NCBI RefSeq assembly: GCF_007565055.1
Contig: NC_044554.1
Span: 138,135,463 to 138,199,462 of the forward strand
Source: Rhinopithecus roxellana
Lineage: Eukaryota > Chordata > Mammalia > Primates > Cercopithecidae
Reading direction: 5' to 3'
Length of the DNA stretch: 64,000 nt
The notes beneath the pieces were generated by a model that was given only the letters and a program-made list of their open reading frames with translations, had not been told where the DNA came from and made no database searches. How positions within the stretch are numbered: the stretch's first letter is position 1; each line of letters starts with the position of its first letter. The position numbers and the translations under genes are program-made. Positions 22,375 through 34,919 of this stretch are shown here, in pieces.

Positions 22375-24521
22375 AAAAGATAAGCAAAAACAATAAACCA
22401 TTAGCTATAAAAAACAAACAAACAAACAAAAAACAACAAGAAAACAAGAGAGATGATCCAAATAAATGAATTCAGAAACTATAAAAGGAGACTTTACAAC
22501 TAATACCCCAGAAATACAAAGTATTACTGGAGACTATTATGAACAGTTATATACTAACAAATAGAAAAATCTAGAGGAAATTAATAAATTCCTAGAATAT
22601 GCAACTTACAAAGGTTGAACCATTAAGAAATAGAAACCCTGAATGGACCAATAACAAGTAACAAGGATTCAATCAGTAATAAAAATCTCCCAACAAAGAA
22701 AAGCCCTGGATAGCTTTCCTGTTCAATTTTACCAACACATGAGGAAGAATTAACAACAATTCTCAAACTTTTTTTAAAAAATGGAATAGGTGGAAGTTTT
22801 TTCTAACTCATTCTATAAGGCCAGCACTACCCTGATACCAAAACCAGGCAAAAACATCACAACAATAGTAACAAAACCACAGGCCAACATCCCTAATAAA
22901 CATAGATGCAAAAGTCCTCAAAAAAGAATACTAGCAAGCCAAATCTAACAACACATCAAAAAGGTAACATATAATTATCAAGTGGGGATTTCTCCTGAGG
23001 ATGCCAGGATGGTTCAATATATGCAAATCAATAAATGTCATACATCACATCAACAGAGTGAAGGACAAAAACGATATGAGCATCTCAATAGATACATAAA
23101 AAGTATGTTAAAATTTAACATTCTTCATGATGAAAACTCTCAACAAATTAGGCATAGGAGACATTTACCTCAACATAAGGAAGGCCTTGTATGACAAACC
23201 AACAGTTAACCTTGTACTGAATGAGGAAGAGCTGAAAGGCGTTTTTCTAAGAACTAGAACAAGAGAAGGATGCCTACTTTTACCAATCTTAATCAACAAA
23301 GTACTACGAGTCCTAGCCAGAGCAATTAGGCCAGGGAAATACAGGGCAACCAAATAGGAAAAGAGGAAGTCAAGTTGCCCCACTTTGCAGATGACAGATC
23401 TTGTATTCTGAAAAACCTAAAGACTCCACCACCAAATTCTTAGAACTTTTAATGAAATAAGAAAAGTTTCAGGATAGAAAATCAACATACAAAATTCCAT
23501 AGGATTTCTATACATGAACAACAAACTAACTGGAAAAAAAAAAAAAACAAACAAGAAAGTGATTCCATCTAAAATAACTACAAAAGTATAAAATACCTAG
23601 AATAAATTTAACCAAGGTGGTGAAAGAGTTCTACAATGAAATCTACAAAACATCGATGAAGGAAATTAAATGCTGAGCAAACAAATGATAAGGCAACTCA
23701 TGCTCACGGGTTATAATAACTGATAAAGTTAAAATGACCATACTACCTAACACAATCTACAGATTCAATGTAATCCTTGTCAAAATACCAGTGACACTCT
23801 TCACAGAAATAGGAAACAAAAATCCTAATATATGTATGGAATCACAAAAAGACCCCAAATTGCCAAACTAATACTGCTCAAAAAGAACAAATCTGGAGGC
23901 ATCACACTATGTGACTTTAAAATATACTGTAAAGCTGTAGTAACCAAAATATCATGGTATTGGTATAAAAGCAGATACATCAACCAATAGAACAGAATAG
24001 AGAACCCAGAAGTCAAACCACATGTTTATAGCCAACTGATTTTCAACAAAGGCACTGAGAACATACATTAGAGAAAGAAATCCTCTTCAATAAATGGTGC
24101 TGGAAAACTGGACAACCTTATGCAGAAGGATGAAATGAACTCTATCTCTCACAATATACAAAAATCTACTCAAAATGAATTGAGAACCTAAATACAAGAC
24201 CCAAAACTATAAAACTACTAAAAGAAAACTTAGAGAAAATGCTTCAGGACATTGGTCTGGGCAGAAATTTTATGGATAAGACCTCAAAATTACAGGCAAC
24301 AAAAGCAAAAATAGACAAATGTAATATATCAAAAAAAAAGCTCTGCAAAGCAAAGGAAACAATCAACAGAGTGAAGAGACAATCTGTAGAATGAAAGAAA
24401 ATATTTGCAAACTATTTATCTAACAAGGGACTGATATCCAGAATATACAAGGAACTCAACAGAAATAAACAAACAAAACCAAAACACAGATAATCTCACT
24501 AAAAAATGGGCAAATGATTAG
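22375..24521 (+). mobile_element. Old L1 ORF2 fragment, part 2 of 3
   Basis: Reverse-transcriptase region and downstream of an L1 ORF2 in sense orientation, recognisable by order of segments: AGGCCAGCACTACCCTGATA, TTCAATATATGCAAATCAAT, TTTGCAGATGACA, AACAAATCTGGAGGCATCAC, AATAAATGGTGCTGGAAAAC. Stops and frameshifts break every frame, so the short open frames at 22,982-23,383 are fragments. It ends where the MaLR provirus inserted. Confidence 0.9.
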
Positions 24522-24941
24522 TGACATGGTTTGGATGTTTGCCCCCTCCAAATCTCACATTGAAATGTGATTCTCAATGTAAGAATGGGGCTTGGGGGAG
24601 GTGATTGGCTCATAAGGGTGGATTCCTCATGAATGGCTTAGCATCATCCTCTTGATGGTACGTGAATTCTTGTCCAGTTAGTTCACATGAGATGTGGTTG
24701 TTTAAAAGAGTGTGCCACTTTTCCTTCACTCTCTTTTGCTCCCACTCTCACCATGTGACACACTGGCTCTCCTTCACCTTCTGCCATGATTATAAGCTTC
24801 CTAAAGCACTCACTGGAAGCAGATGCAGGCACTATTCTTTATGTACAACCTGAAGAACCATGAGCCAATTAAACTTCTTTTCTTTATAAATTACCAAGTC
24901 TCGGGTATTTCTTTAGAGAAATCCAAGAATGGACTAATACA
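24522..24941 (+). mobile_element. 5' LTR of a MaLR provirus (MST type)
   Basis: Begins TGACATGGTTTGGATGTTTG and ends GGACTAATACA, the typical MST/THE1 termini. It is about 420 bp and pairs with the 3' LTR at 27,190-27,599. MaLRs are non-autonomous ERVL-related retroelements. The ATTAAA at about 24,867 is the likely polyadenylation signal. Confidence 0.88.
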
Positions 24942-25254
24942 GAAAATTGGTACTGAGGAGTGGGGCATTGCTATAAAGACAGGTCAAGATATGGAGGTGG
25001 CTGGGAAACTGGGTAATGAGCAGAGGTTATGAGCGTTTCAGGGTCTCAGAAGACAGGAAGATGGGGGAAAGTTTGAGACTTCTTAGAGACTGGTTAAATA
25101 ATTGTAACCAAAATGCTGACAGAGATATATGGACAGTGAAGTCCAGGCTGACAAGGTCTCAGGTGGAAATGAAGAAGTTTTGGGGAACTGGAGTAAAGGT
25201 CACTTGTGTTACATGCTAGCAAATAACTTAGCTGCACTGTGTTCATGTCCTAGG

Positions 25255-26034
25255 TGAGAGACAGGACTAGCTGGATTTCCTAGGCCAACTAAGAACCTAA
25301 GCCTAGCTGGGGAGGTGACCACATCCACCTTTAAACACAGGACTTGCAACTTTGTCCACAACTGACCAATCAGAGACCTCATTAAAATGCTAATTAGGCA
25401 AAAAACAGGAAGTAAAGAAATAGCCAATCATCTATTGCCTGAGAGCACAGCGAGAGGGACAAGGATCAGGATATAAACTCAGGCATTCCAGCAGGCAACC
25501 GCAACCCCCTTTGGGTCCCCTCCCCTTATATGGGAACCCTATTTTCACTCTATTTCACTGTATTACATCTTGCAACTGCACTCTTCTGGTCCGTGTTTTG
25601 TTATGGCTTGAGCTGAGCTTTTGCTCCCCGTCTACCACTGCTGTTTGCCGCCCTCACAGACCCGCCACTGACTTCTATCCCTCCAGATCCAGCAGGGTGT
25701 CCGCTGTGCTCATGATCCAGGGAGGCGCCCATTGCCACTCCTGATTGGGCTAAAGCCTTGCCATTGTTCCTGCACTGCTAAGTTCCTGGGTTCATCCTAA
25801 TAGAACTGAACACTAGTCACTGGGTTCCACAGTTCTCTTCCGTGACCTATGGCGTCTAATAGAGCTATAACACTCACTGCATGGCCCAACATTCCATTCC
25901 TTGGAATCTGTGAGGCCAAGAACCCCAGGTCAGAGAACACGAGGCTTACCACCATCTTGGGAATGGCCTGCTGCCATTTTGGAAGCGGCCTGCCACCATC
26001 TTGGCAGCTCTGGGAGCAAGGACCCCTGGTAACA
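25255..26034 (+). mobile_element. Solo HERV-W-type LTR (LTR17)
   Basis: A 780-bp LTR starting TGAGAGACAGGACTAGCTGG and ending GACCCCTGGTAACA, recognised as the long terminal repeat of the HERV-W gammaretrovirus-like family. A perfect 4-bp target-site duplication TAGG flanks it (25,251-25,254 and 26,035-26,038). No viral internal sequence is present, so it is a solo LTR left by LTR-LTR recombination. CCAAT boxes lie at 25,366-25,370 and 25,424-25,428 and a TATA box at 25,472-25,477. The position where the family has an ATTAAA poly(A) signal reads ATTACA (about 25,562-25,567). It sits in the same orientation as the host MaLR. Confidence 0.92.
25472..25477 (+). promoter_or_regulatory. TATA box of the LTR17 promoter
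   Basis: TATAAA in the U3 part of the solo LTR, about 50 bp downstream of the second CCAAT box, the family arrangement. Whether it is used cannot be seen from sequence. Confidence 0.55.
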
Positions 26035-27189
26035 TAGGGATCTGTGGAACTTTGAAGCTGTGACTGATTACTTAGGGTATCTGGTGGAAGAAATTTCTAA
26101 GCAGCACAGCATTAAAGAGGCACCCTGGCTGCTTCTAACGGCCTAGGATCAGATATAGGAGCAAATAAATGACTTAAGGTTGGAACTTATATTTAATAGG
26201 GAAACAGAGTGTAAAATTTGGAAAATTTGCAGTATGACCCTGTGGTAAAGAAAGAATCCAAGCAGGCTGTGGAGAACCTCTTGCTAGAGAGATTAGCATA
26301 ACTAAAAAGGAGCCAGCTGTGAATATCCAAGATAATGGAGGAAAGCCCCAAAGGCATTTTAGAAATCACTGAGGCAGCCCCTCCCATGATAGTCCCAGAG
26401 GCCTAGAGGCAAATAATTGTTTGGGGGGCCAGGCTTAAGACTCTGCTTCCCTGCACAGCCTTGAGACACTGCTCCCTATATCCCAGCTGCTCTGGCTGCA
26501 GCATCAGCTTATAGGGGCCCAGGTACAGCTTGAGTCACAGCTCTGGACAATGCAAACCATAAGTCTTGGTGGTTTCCATGTAGTGTTAAGTCTGCAGATG
26601 CTCAGAATGCAAGCATGAAAGAGGCCTGGCAACCTAGTACATACTCTACTAGGGTAGTGCTGGGGGAAATGTGGAGTTGGAGCCCTCACACAAAGTCTCC
26701 ACTGGAGCACTGCCTAGTGGAGCTGTAAGAAGGGAGCCACTGCCCTCCAGACCCCATAATGGTAGATCCACTGGCAGCTTGTATCCTGCACCTGGAAAAA
26801 CCACAGAAATTCAATTCCAATCCATGAGAGTAGCTATGAGCTGCTATGAACAGTGCCCAGGGAAGCCAAAGGTGATTTAATGACTGCCTTGGTAGGTTTC
26901 ATACTGCATGGAGCCTATTGCTCCTTTCTTTTGGCCTATTTATTACTTTTGGAATGGACATGCATACCCAATTCCTGTTCAACCACTGTATCTTTGAAGT
27001 AAATAAGTTGTTTTTTACTTCACAGGCTCCTAGGTAGAAGGAACTTGGTCTTGAGTCTCAGACAAGACTTTGGACTTTGGACTTTGAGTTGATGCTGGAA
27101 TGAGTTAAGACTCTGGAGGACTCTTGGGAAGGGATGATTGTAATTTACAATGTGAGAAGGATATGAGATTTGGGGTGTCAGAGGTGGAA

Positions 27190-27599
27190 TGATATGGTTT
27201 GAATGATTGCCCCTTCCAAATGTCTTGTTGAAATGTGACCTCCAGTGTTGAAGGTGGGGTCTAGTTAGATCATGGAGGCAGATGCCTCATGAATGGATTG
27301 ATACCCTCTGCATTGTAATGAGTGAGTTCCTGCTCCGTTAGCTCGCATGAGTGCTGGTTGTTTAAAGGAGCCTGGCTCCTTTTCCTCGTTGTCTCTTGTT
27401 CCTGCTGTCTTCATGTGACATGCCTGTTCCCACTTTACCTTTCACCATGATTGCAAGCCTCTGGAGGCCCTCATCAGAAGTAGATGCCAGTGCTGTGCTT
27501 CTTTTTCAGCCTGCGGAACCATGAGCCAATTAAACTTTTCTGTTTATAAATTATCCAGCCTAAGATATTTCTTTATGGCAATGCAAGTAGACTAATACA
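27190..27599 (+). mobile_element. 3' LTR of the MaLR provirus
   Basis: Begins TGATATGGTTTGAATGATTG and ends GTAGACTAATACA. It is collinear with the 5' LTR at 24,522-24,941 with scattered differences. The L1 resumes immediately after it (TTCAGAAATTTCTCAAAAGA). Confidence 0.88.
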
Positions 27600-28560
27600 T
27601 TCAGAAATTTCTCAAAAGAAGACATACAAATAGCCAACAGATGTATTTTTAAAATGCTCAACATCAGTAATCATCAGGGAAATGCAAATCAAAATCGCAA
27701 GGAGCTATCATCTTACTCTAGCTAGAATGGCTATTATCAAAAGGACAAAAAAATTCTGTTGAGGTTGCAGAGAAAATGGAATCCTTATACATTGTTTTTG
27801 GGAATGTAAATTACTATAACCACTAGGGAAAACAGTATGAAAATTTACCAAATAATTTAAAATAGAACTACTATATTATCCACCAATATCACTACTGAGA
27901 ATTTATTCGTAAGAAAGGAAATCAGTTTATCAATAGGATATCTGCACCCCCATGATTATTGCAGCACAACTCACAGTAGTCAAGATATGGGACCAACCTA
28001 AGTGCCAATCAATGGATAAACAGATAAAGAAAATGTAGCGTATAAACACAATAGAATACTATTCAGCCATAAAAAGTATGATATCTTGCCATGTGCAGCT
28101 GTGTGAAAGGAATTGGAGGTCATTATGTTAACTGAAATGAGCCAGGCATGGAAAAATAAATACTGTTTGTTTTCACTCCTATGTGGAGCTAAAAAAGTTG
28201 ATCTCACTGAGATAAAGAGTAGAAAGATATTTACCAGAGTCTGGGAAGAGTGGAGGGGATGAAAAAATATTGGTTAATGGGTACCAATGTACAGTTAGAT
28301 GGAAGGAATAAGTTCTAGTGCTTGATAGAACAGTCAAGTGACTAAAGTTAACAATTTATTATGTACTTCAAAATAGCAGAAGAGAAAATGTGACATGTTC
28401 CCAACACAAAGTAATGTAAGTGTTTAAGGTGATGAATATCTTAAATACCCTGGTTTCATCATTATGCATTGTATGCATGTATCAAAATATCATCTGAATC
28501 CCCATTAATATGTACAATTATGTATCAGTAAAAAATTAAAAAACAAATATACATGTATGC
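27600..28560 (+). mobile_element. Old L1 ORF2 end and 3' UTR, part 3 of 3
   Basis: Continues the L1 cut at 24,521: ATTTCTCAAAAGAAGACATA, ATGGATAAACAGATAAAGAA, AATACTATTCAGCCATAAAA, then an L1MA/L1PB-type 3' UTR ending near AAAAATTAAAAAACAAAT. Together the three parts form about 3.4 kb of one L1 copy, excluding insertions. Confidence 0.88.
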
Positions 28561-28582
28561 TTTTGAATGGAGATGAAGGAAC

Positions 28583-28877
28583 TTTTTTTATTATACTTTA
28601 AGTTCTAGGGTACATGTGCACACCATGCAGTTTGTTACATAAGTATACATGTGCCATGTTGGTGTGCTGTACCCATTAACTCCTCACTTACATTAGGTAT
28701 TTCTCCTAATGCTATCCCTCCCCCCTGCTCCCACCCCGTGACAGGTCCCAGTGCGTGATGTTCCCCACCCAGTGTCTAAGTGTTCTCATTGTTCAATTCC
28801 CACCTATGAGTGAGAACATGCGGTGTTTGGTTTTCTGTCCTCGCGATAGTTTGTTCAGAATGATGGTTTCCAGAGAA
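28583..28877 (-). mobile_element. L1PA-type 3' end, antisense, 5'-truncated
   Basis: Starts TTTTTTTATTATACTTTAAG, then TCTAGGGTACATGTGCACAC and TGAGTGAGAACATGCGGTGT, the reverse complement of a primate-specific L1 3' terminus. Confidence 0.88.
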
Positions 28878-28879
28878 GC

Positions 28880-29730
28880 ATCATTTTAAAAAGTTAACTC
28901 CCTTAAGTTGATCTGTAATATTATTACCAAGCCAGTAAAATATCTTATAAAGAGGTTTTGCTATGACTAGAAGGAAAACTCAACCAAATGATATTGATTC
29001 ATCTGCAAAATTAAGCATGTCCAAAAAAAGATGACAAAAATTCTTAAAGGGAATGAAAAATAACTAGTAATAAGCATTTTTAAAACAATGAGGCATAGAT
29101 AATTTTTCAAATATAATGGAAATAAGCCTAAACACATATGGAGTTTAGTAAATGATAAAAGAGACATTTAAAATCTCTGGGAAAATAAATAGTGCTTGAT
29201 TTCAAAGCCATTTCTTATTGAAAACAGTAAGGACATCAATTTTTCTATTTTTAAATAGAAAAATAATGAAACTATGAAAACACTAGAAAAGAAGCAGTTT
29301 TTAAAAAATTCTTAAATTCAGGAGTTTTTGAGAAACAAAATTTAGAATATATCAGAGAAACATATTGTACTGCAAAAAAAATAGTAATGTTAGGCCACTA
29401 AGCACATCATGAGCAAATAACAAAGATTAATAAGAAAACAAACTGAAAAGAAGAATTGCAAAATGTCAGTACCTAAAAATAAATTTAGGATGAAATGAAT
29501 ACAAAAGTGTAAGTTTAGACAGGGGTTTTGTTTTTTGCTTTTGTGGGTTTTTCCTGTTATTTTTAGATCCAATCATTAACCACTGAAGTAAATATTGTTA
29601 GACAGAATTCTTAGTGTATGTCATAGGACATAGAAATAGACATTAATGTTTCAAATATTTCCAGCTGGTCAAGTCAAATTTTGATTTGCCTAAAGTAATA
29701 ATGGAGTAACTTATTCATTTAAAATATTGA
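28880..29730 (+). repeat. Duplicon block 'e', unit 2, proximal part (partner 5,415-6,720)
   Basis: Non-coding sequence collinear with unit 1, including AATTCTTAAATTCAGG at 29,310 and the CAGCTGGTCAAGTCAAATTT segment at about 29,663, which matches CACCTGGTCATGTAAAACTT at about 6,562. Confidence 0.6.
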
Positions 29731-30036
29731 GTTGGGCACAGTGGCTCATGTCTGTAATCCCAGCACTTTGGGAGGCTGAGGCGGGTGGATCATGAGGTCA
29801 GGAGAGTGAGACCATCCTGGCTAACACGGTGAAACCCCATCTCTACTAAAAAACACAAAAAATCAGCTGGGCATGGTGGTGGGCACCTGTAGTCCCAGCT
29901 ACTCGGGAGGCTGAGGTAGAAGAACGGCTTGAACCCGGGAGGCCAAGCTTGAAGTGAGCCGAGATCGCACAACTGCACTCCAGCCTGGGTGACAGAGCGA
30001 GACTCTGTCTCAAAAAAAATATATATATATATATTT
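29731..30036 (+). mobile_element. Alu SINE (AluS/Y-like)
   Basis: Full dimer from GTTGGGCACAGTGGCTCATG to an A tail that has become (AT)n at about 30,019-30,035. Confidence 0.93.
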
Positions 30037-31985
30037 AGGAATTATAATTAAAACTTTGATAAGAGAAAATAAAACATTAATTTAGGAACAGTATAGTAGA
30101 AAGAAACAAATCAAAGCCACTTAAAGAGAAGAAAACACATGAGATATCTTTCTCTGTGTGTGGACGTTGGGGGTTTGGCTGCTGAAAAATCTGAGTCAGT
30201 ACACATCACCCTGCAACCCAGAGCCCTCCCAAGTCCCCTCCCTCTTTCCTTGGGTCTTGGGCATGCAGGGGATACCCTGACTCTGACTGTTGCCATGGGC
30301 TGTAAGTGGAATAGCTGATACTAAAGGGCCTCTTGGTAAATGCTGGATTCTGAGCTCTGATTCAGCCAATTTTTGCCTGTTTTCACCATTTTCTTTCTTT
30401 TGGCTCATTTTCTTTTCTTTCACCATTTGGCTCATAGAGGTGGATCACTCATGGGGTTCATTGAATTTTCCCTCAGTCATTGAACTTTCTAGATCATTGA
30501 GCTTTCTATTGATAGAGTCAAGCAACTTCCTTCAGGTTTTTTTCTGATAGAAGAAAATCCACCTTTGACCAAAGTGGTACTATCCAATTCTTTCTACAGG
30601 TCTTTATCTGTCTTACTATAGTCATCAAGCTTTTGATGTATAAGGCTGATCTTTTCATAAACTTTGTGATGTTTCTATTTCTTTTATTTTAAGCCAAAAG
30701 AAATTTATTCTATCATAGATCTGAAAGCCAGAAGTCAGAGATTAGGATTAGTGAACCAAAATCAAGGTTTCTACAAGGCCTCATCTCCTTCAGAGACTCT
30801 AGGGTGAATTCCTTCACTGCCTCTTCTAGATTCTGGTGGCTGCAGGTATTCCTTGGCTGTGGCTACATTATTCCTATCAATGCTTTTGTTCAATTAGCAG
30901 AAATCTTTTGCCTCGCTCTTTTTCCCTCAACCCAGTTTTTTAATGAAAAACACAATCAAAGCAGCATATTCCAGAATTCCGTAGGGAAATCTAAACAGAC
31001 TTGAGCCATGTGCCTGTAATTCAGACCCATCCATCAGAGTACCACACAGATGCTCAGGATTAGCTAGAAGGACATGTGGCCATCAGCAGGTCCTCCCTGG
31101 CTCCAAAAGGCACCACAGCTCTGCCTCTGACTAGTGTTTATCACTACAAGGCTTGACTGGTACTCTGTGAGTGTTTTACATCAAAGCCAAACAGTCTCTG
31201 GCAACCAGGATAGATCATTAGTGGGCCTGGTGGAGGAGGGCAAGATTTTATAAACTAGTGCTCTCTGACTATGTTCTGGTACTACCAAGTAGAAAGAGCT
31301 GTTATTTGTACAGTACATTGGGAAAAGTGAAAATGAAAAGGCTGATTACAGGGACAACACAGTAGCCCAGGAACTGTGAATACTCTAGGCCCACCTGGCC
31401 CCATAGGAAACCAAGGGGACACAATCAATACCTTAGACCATTCTCCACACATGAACATTTCATGGTATAATTGCAGAGCAGGCTGAAAAGTGGAAAACTT
31501 GGTTGGATTCTTTGCTTTTCAGATTTTTCTTTTTTGCAGTCAGGAAGACTGATCCTATCTACAAAGGTCAGAGACTTATTATCAACCTAGGAGTAGGAGT
31601 AATCTCCCCTATATGTGTAGTTGGACTAGATTATTAGACTCAGAGAAGAGAAGGGACACAACAAAGATACTACCTCACAAATCTAGATGTCAATGGCAAG
31701 AACTTGAGAGAAATCAATCAGACCCAGTGTATATTCACACTTCATGGTTTTCCAGTGGAGCCAATGTGTTTCATTGCAATCCTAGCAACCTTAGATAGAA
31801 GGGATTCTCCTCTAGTTGTGACCCAGTGAACCAGAAACCTTCAATCATGTGGGTCTTCTACCTTCGGCACAAGAACACAGACACCAAGGTTTTCCTGGGA
31901 ATGGTCTGCTGTTCATCATGTTGTCTTCAGAAGTGTGTGTGCGTCTAAAGAGAAAGTGAATCTTTCTTTCAATTAATTCAGCACC
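30037..31985 (+). repeat. Duplicon block 'e', unit 2, distal part (partner 6,720-9,700)
   Basis: Collinear with unit 1 up to about 31,980 (AGAAAGTGAATCTTTCTTTC against the 9,665 region). It contains a segment at about 30,690-30,990 without a unit 1 match that looks like part of an antisense LTR-type element (AAATCAAGGTTTCTACAAGG, TCTGGTGGCTGCAGG). Frames here are not preserved between copies. Confidence 0.65.
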
Positions 31986-32025
31986 TTTCATATTTTTCAA
32001 TATAATCTCATTGACCTAGCTTTTC

Positions 32026-32145
32026 TTCGTGCTATCACAAAAAGTACCACAGACTAGATAATGTATTAAAAACCAAAATTTATACTTTCATGGGTCTGGA
32101 GACTAAGAAGTCCAAAATCTAGTGTCTGGTGAGGACCTTCTTGCT
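32026..32145 (-). mobile_element. MLT1-like LTR fragment, antisense
   Basis: GTACCACAGACTAGATAATG, then ATGGGTCTGGAGACTAAGAA, resembles the 3' part of an MLT1 LTR in reverse complement. Truncated. Confidence 0.55.
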
Positions 32146-33778
32146 GTGTTCATTTTTGTTAATCATACAAAAGAGTATGTGCTTGTTATAAATATTTTGG
32201 TAAAGAGAAAAGTAAGGAGACAAAATTAACATGGCTTTAAGCTATATTAATATTTCAGCACCATTAAAATGATTGAAATGATTTTTTATCATTTTCTAAT
32301 TTAATTAAGCTTACATAAAAGCATTAAAGCGTTATATAGAATTATTTGGATAGAAATGCTAGTATTTATTTAACATTCTCCTATTAATGAATGTTTAATT
32401 CTTTTCAACTGTTTACTATTACAAATGTAGGAATGTTAAATATATTTGTACATAAAACTGTGTACATCTCTGATATGACTATTGCTATATTTCTAAAAGT
32501 GGATTTAGCAGATTATATTTATTAATATTTCCAAAGCTTACATGATGGCAGACAGCTTTCTAAAAAAATAATACCAAATTGCACCTTTGTTACCCAGATA
32601 AGAAGCATCAGTCAGTACACATCTTCAATTAGCACTGAGCATTATACATTTCCAATAATTTGATGGCTAATGATAGTTATTAGAAAGGATGATTTAGTGT
32701 TTCCGGAATGCAGGACTCTCCTCTGAAACCCTTAGGTACATTCAAGGAACTTAAAGAATAGAGAATAGATATACTTTTGGGTATGTTACATAGTATTAAG
32801 ATATGCACTTATTTAATATTTATTTTCTTTGGATACATATCTAGAATTATTGGGTCCAAGGTATGCCCTTATTTTTTAAAACACATGCTTAGAATAATTA
32901 TAGATATACAGATACATTGTAAAGTTAAGGCAAAGTAGTCCTGTATACCCCACACTTAGTTTCCTCTATCATTAGTGTCTTACATTTGTATGGTGCATAT
33001 GCCCAAATTTATAAACCGATATTGACACATTATTATAAACAATAGTACATATATTAACCATATTTTCTTTGTCCTAATCTATAATGTCCTTTGTCTGTTA
33101 GAAGATGCTATCTGGGTTACCACACTATATTTACATTACATTTTTTCATCATATCTCCTTAAGCTTCTCCTAGCTGTGATAGTTTCTCGGCTTTCTTTTT
33201 TTCCCTTGTTTTTGTTTTTGTTTTTGTTTTGAAGGCTGTAACAGTTTTGTCGTGTACTGGTCAAGTATTTTGCAGAATATCTCTCAGTTGGGATTTATTT
33301 GATGGTTTTCTCATGATTAGATTGGAGTCATGGGTTTGGGAGAAAAAGATTCCATAGGCAAAGAGAAACAAATGCTTTGTTGTACTTAAGTAAAGTCCTG
33401 GAATTTGTGATATTTTTGGCATTAGGGTATTAAATTTTGTGCATATGTATATAAGGTACCATGTAAAGAAGAAAGAACACGTGTTATCAGTTTCAATCAA
33501 CTCCGAATTAAGTTTGGGATCTTATACTTTACAAGCTGGATAATTTTGGACATGTTATTAATAGTGCACAACCTTTTCTTCTGGATTTTTGAAATGAGGC
33601 TCACAGTCCAATGACTTCTAGCTAGAGAGGCTTTCAAAATTCTCTAATTTATTGCCACATTCACTTTGTGACTTCCAAATTGTTTTAAACTCATTGACAC
33701 TGGTTGTATCTGATGGGACCAGGAATCCTCGACTGGTTCATGTGAAGAGACCTGGCACCACAATTCTGCCCCATGGTG
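32146..33778. other. Unique AT-rich non-coding sequence
   Basis: Nothing gene-like. A (TTTTTG)n run lies at about 33,207-33,231. The minus-strand frame at 33,261-33,500 has no recognisable family. Confidence 0.45.
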
Positions 33779-34186
33779 TGTATTAGTCAGCTCAGACTGC
33801 CATAGCAATATGCCATCACCTGGGTGGCTTAAGCAACAAAAATATATGTTCTCCCAGTTCTGGAGGCTGGAAGTTCAAGATCAGGGTGCTGACATGGTTG
33901 GGTTCTTTGGAAGGCTCTCTTTCTGGCTTCCAGAAGGCCACTTTCTTCTATGTCCTCATATGGCAGAGATTCATATTCTCTCTCTCTCTTTCTCTCTCTC
34001 CCCTCCCTCCCCCTCTCTCTCTCTGTTCCTCTTCTTATAAGGCCTGTCCTATCAGTTTAGGGTCCACCCTTATTTCACTCACCTAACCTTAATTACCTAC
34101 TAAAGACTCTACTTTAGGTACAGTAACATTAGGGGTCAGGGCTTCAACTTACGAATTTTGGAGGAACACAGTTCAGTTCATGGACA
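33779..34186 (-). mobile_element. MLT1-type MaLR LTR, antisense
   Basis: TGTATTAGTCAGCTCAGACT at the left, TCCCAGTTCTGGAGGCTGGA, CACCTAACCTTAATTACCTA and a right end CAGTTCAGTTCATGGACA fit the reverse complement of MLT1 LTRs. A CT-rich microsatellite (about 33,978-34,026) has grown inside it. Confidence 0.82.
33978..34026. repeat. (CT)n microsatellite
   Basis: Pure CT/TTCT/CCCT run inside the MLT1 LTR. Confidence 0.9.
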
Positions 34187-34334
34187 GTTTCAAGACAGAT
34201 TCTGATTCTGTAAACCCATTATGTCCTCACCTTTGAATGATTTGAATTCAAAAAACAGAAAGTCAGCTGATTGAGGGATGAGTTTCAACCATGTCTCTAT
34301 TGCACTGAGAGTCATAGCATTATACTCAAGAAGG

Positions 34335-34610
34335 AACAACATGAGGCAGTTCTGTGCAGTGGTTAAGGCCACAGGTCCTGGAATCAAAACGACTTGTTTT
34401 AAAAATTGGCTCTGCCACTTACCAACTAGGTAATTCTGGGCAAGTTACTTAACTTGTCTTTGCCTCTGTCTCTGTCTCTGTCTCTGTGAAATGGGGATAA
34501 TAATAGTATTGCCTCATAAAGCTGTTGTGTGGATGAAATAGACAACACATGTGCAGCTTTAGCAAACCTGGCATGTAAAATGTGCTCAATAAAGAGTTGA
34601 GGCTTTTGTT
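34335..34610 (+). repeat. MIR SINE
   Basis: Well-preserved MIR: GTGCAGTGGTTAAGGCCACA, GGCTCTGCCACTTACCAACT, GGGCAAGTTACTTAACTTGT, GAAATGGGGATAATAATAGT, and an AATAAA-containing end. A (CTCTGT)n run at about 34,463-34,487 interrupts the core. Confidence 0.88.
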
Positions 34611-34919
34611 ATTGTTAGTATTGTTATTCCTCATGTGGTCTATCAGTGGAATCTCATTAACTGAGCAAATTCATTTAGTGCAGCCAGAAATGAATTACAC
34701 ATTACTCTGTGAAATAGTCACGGAGTAAGAAACTGCCTATGGCCTCTGTATACCCACCCTTTCTCTTGTTTTTCAATTTCGTTTTTCTGGTTAACTCTTC
34801 TTCACCCACTACAAGTTATTTAATATATCACATCTAACAAACTTACCTGTCCTCAATGGCTTCCATTGCTCCCTAATTTCAGTATTAAGAACCGAGGCTC
34901 TTGACATTGTTTGTGTTAG

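Larger units (their letters stand above)
24942..27189 (+). mobile_element. MaLR internal region, interrupted by LTR17
   Basis: Starts GAAAATTGGTACTGAGGAGT, as MST/THE1 internal sequence does right after the 5' LTR. It ends with the purine-rich GGGGTGTCAGAGGTGGAA just before the 3' LTR, matching the expected polypurine tract position. It is broken at 25,255-26,034 by a HERV-W-type LTR. No intact gag-like frame remains; the short frames inside are fragments. Confidence 0.82.

Noticed and set aside
25511..26037. Short frames inside the HERV-W-type LTR as viral genes
   Set aside because: The element is a solo LTR with no internal retroviral sequence; LTR frames are fortuitous.
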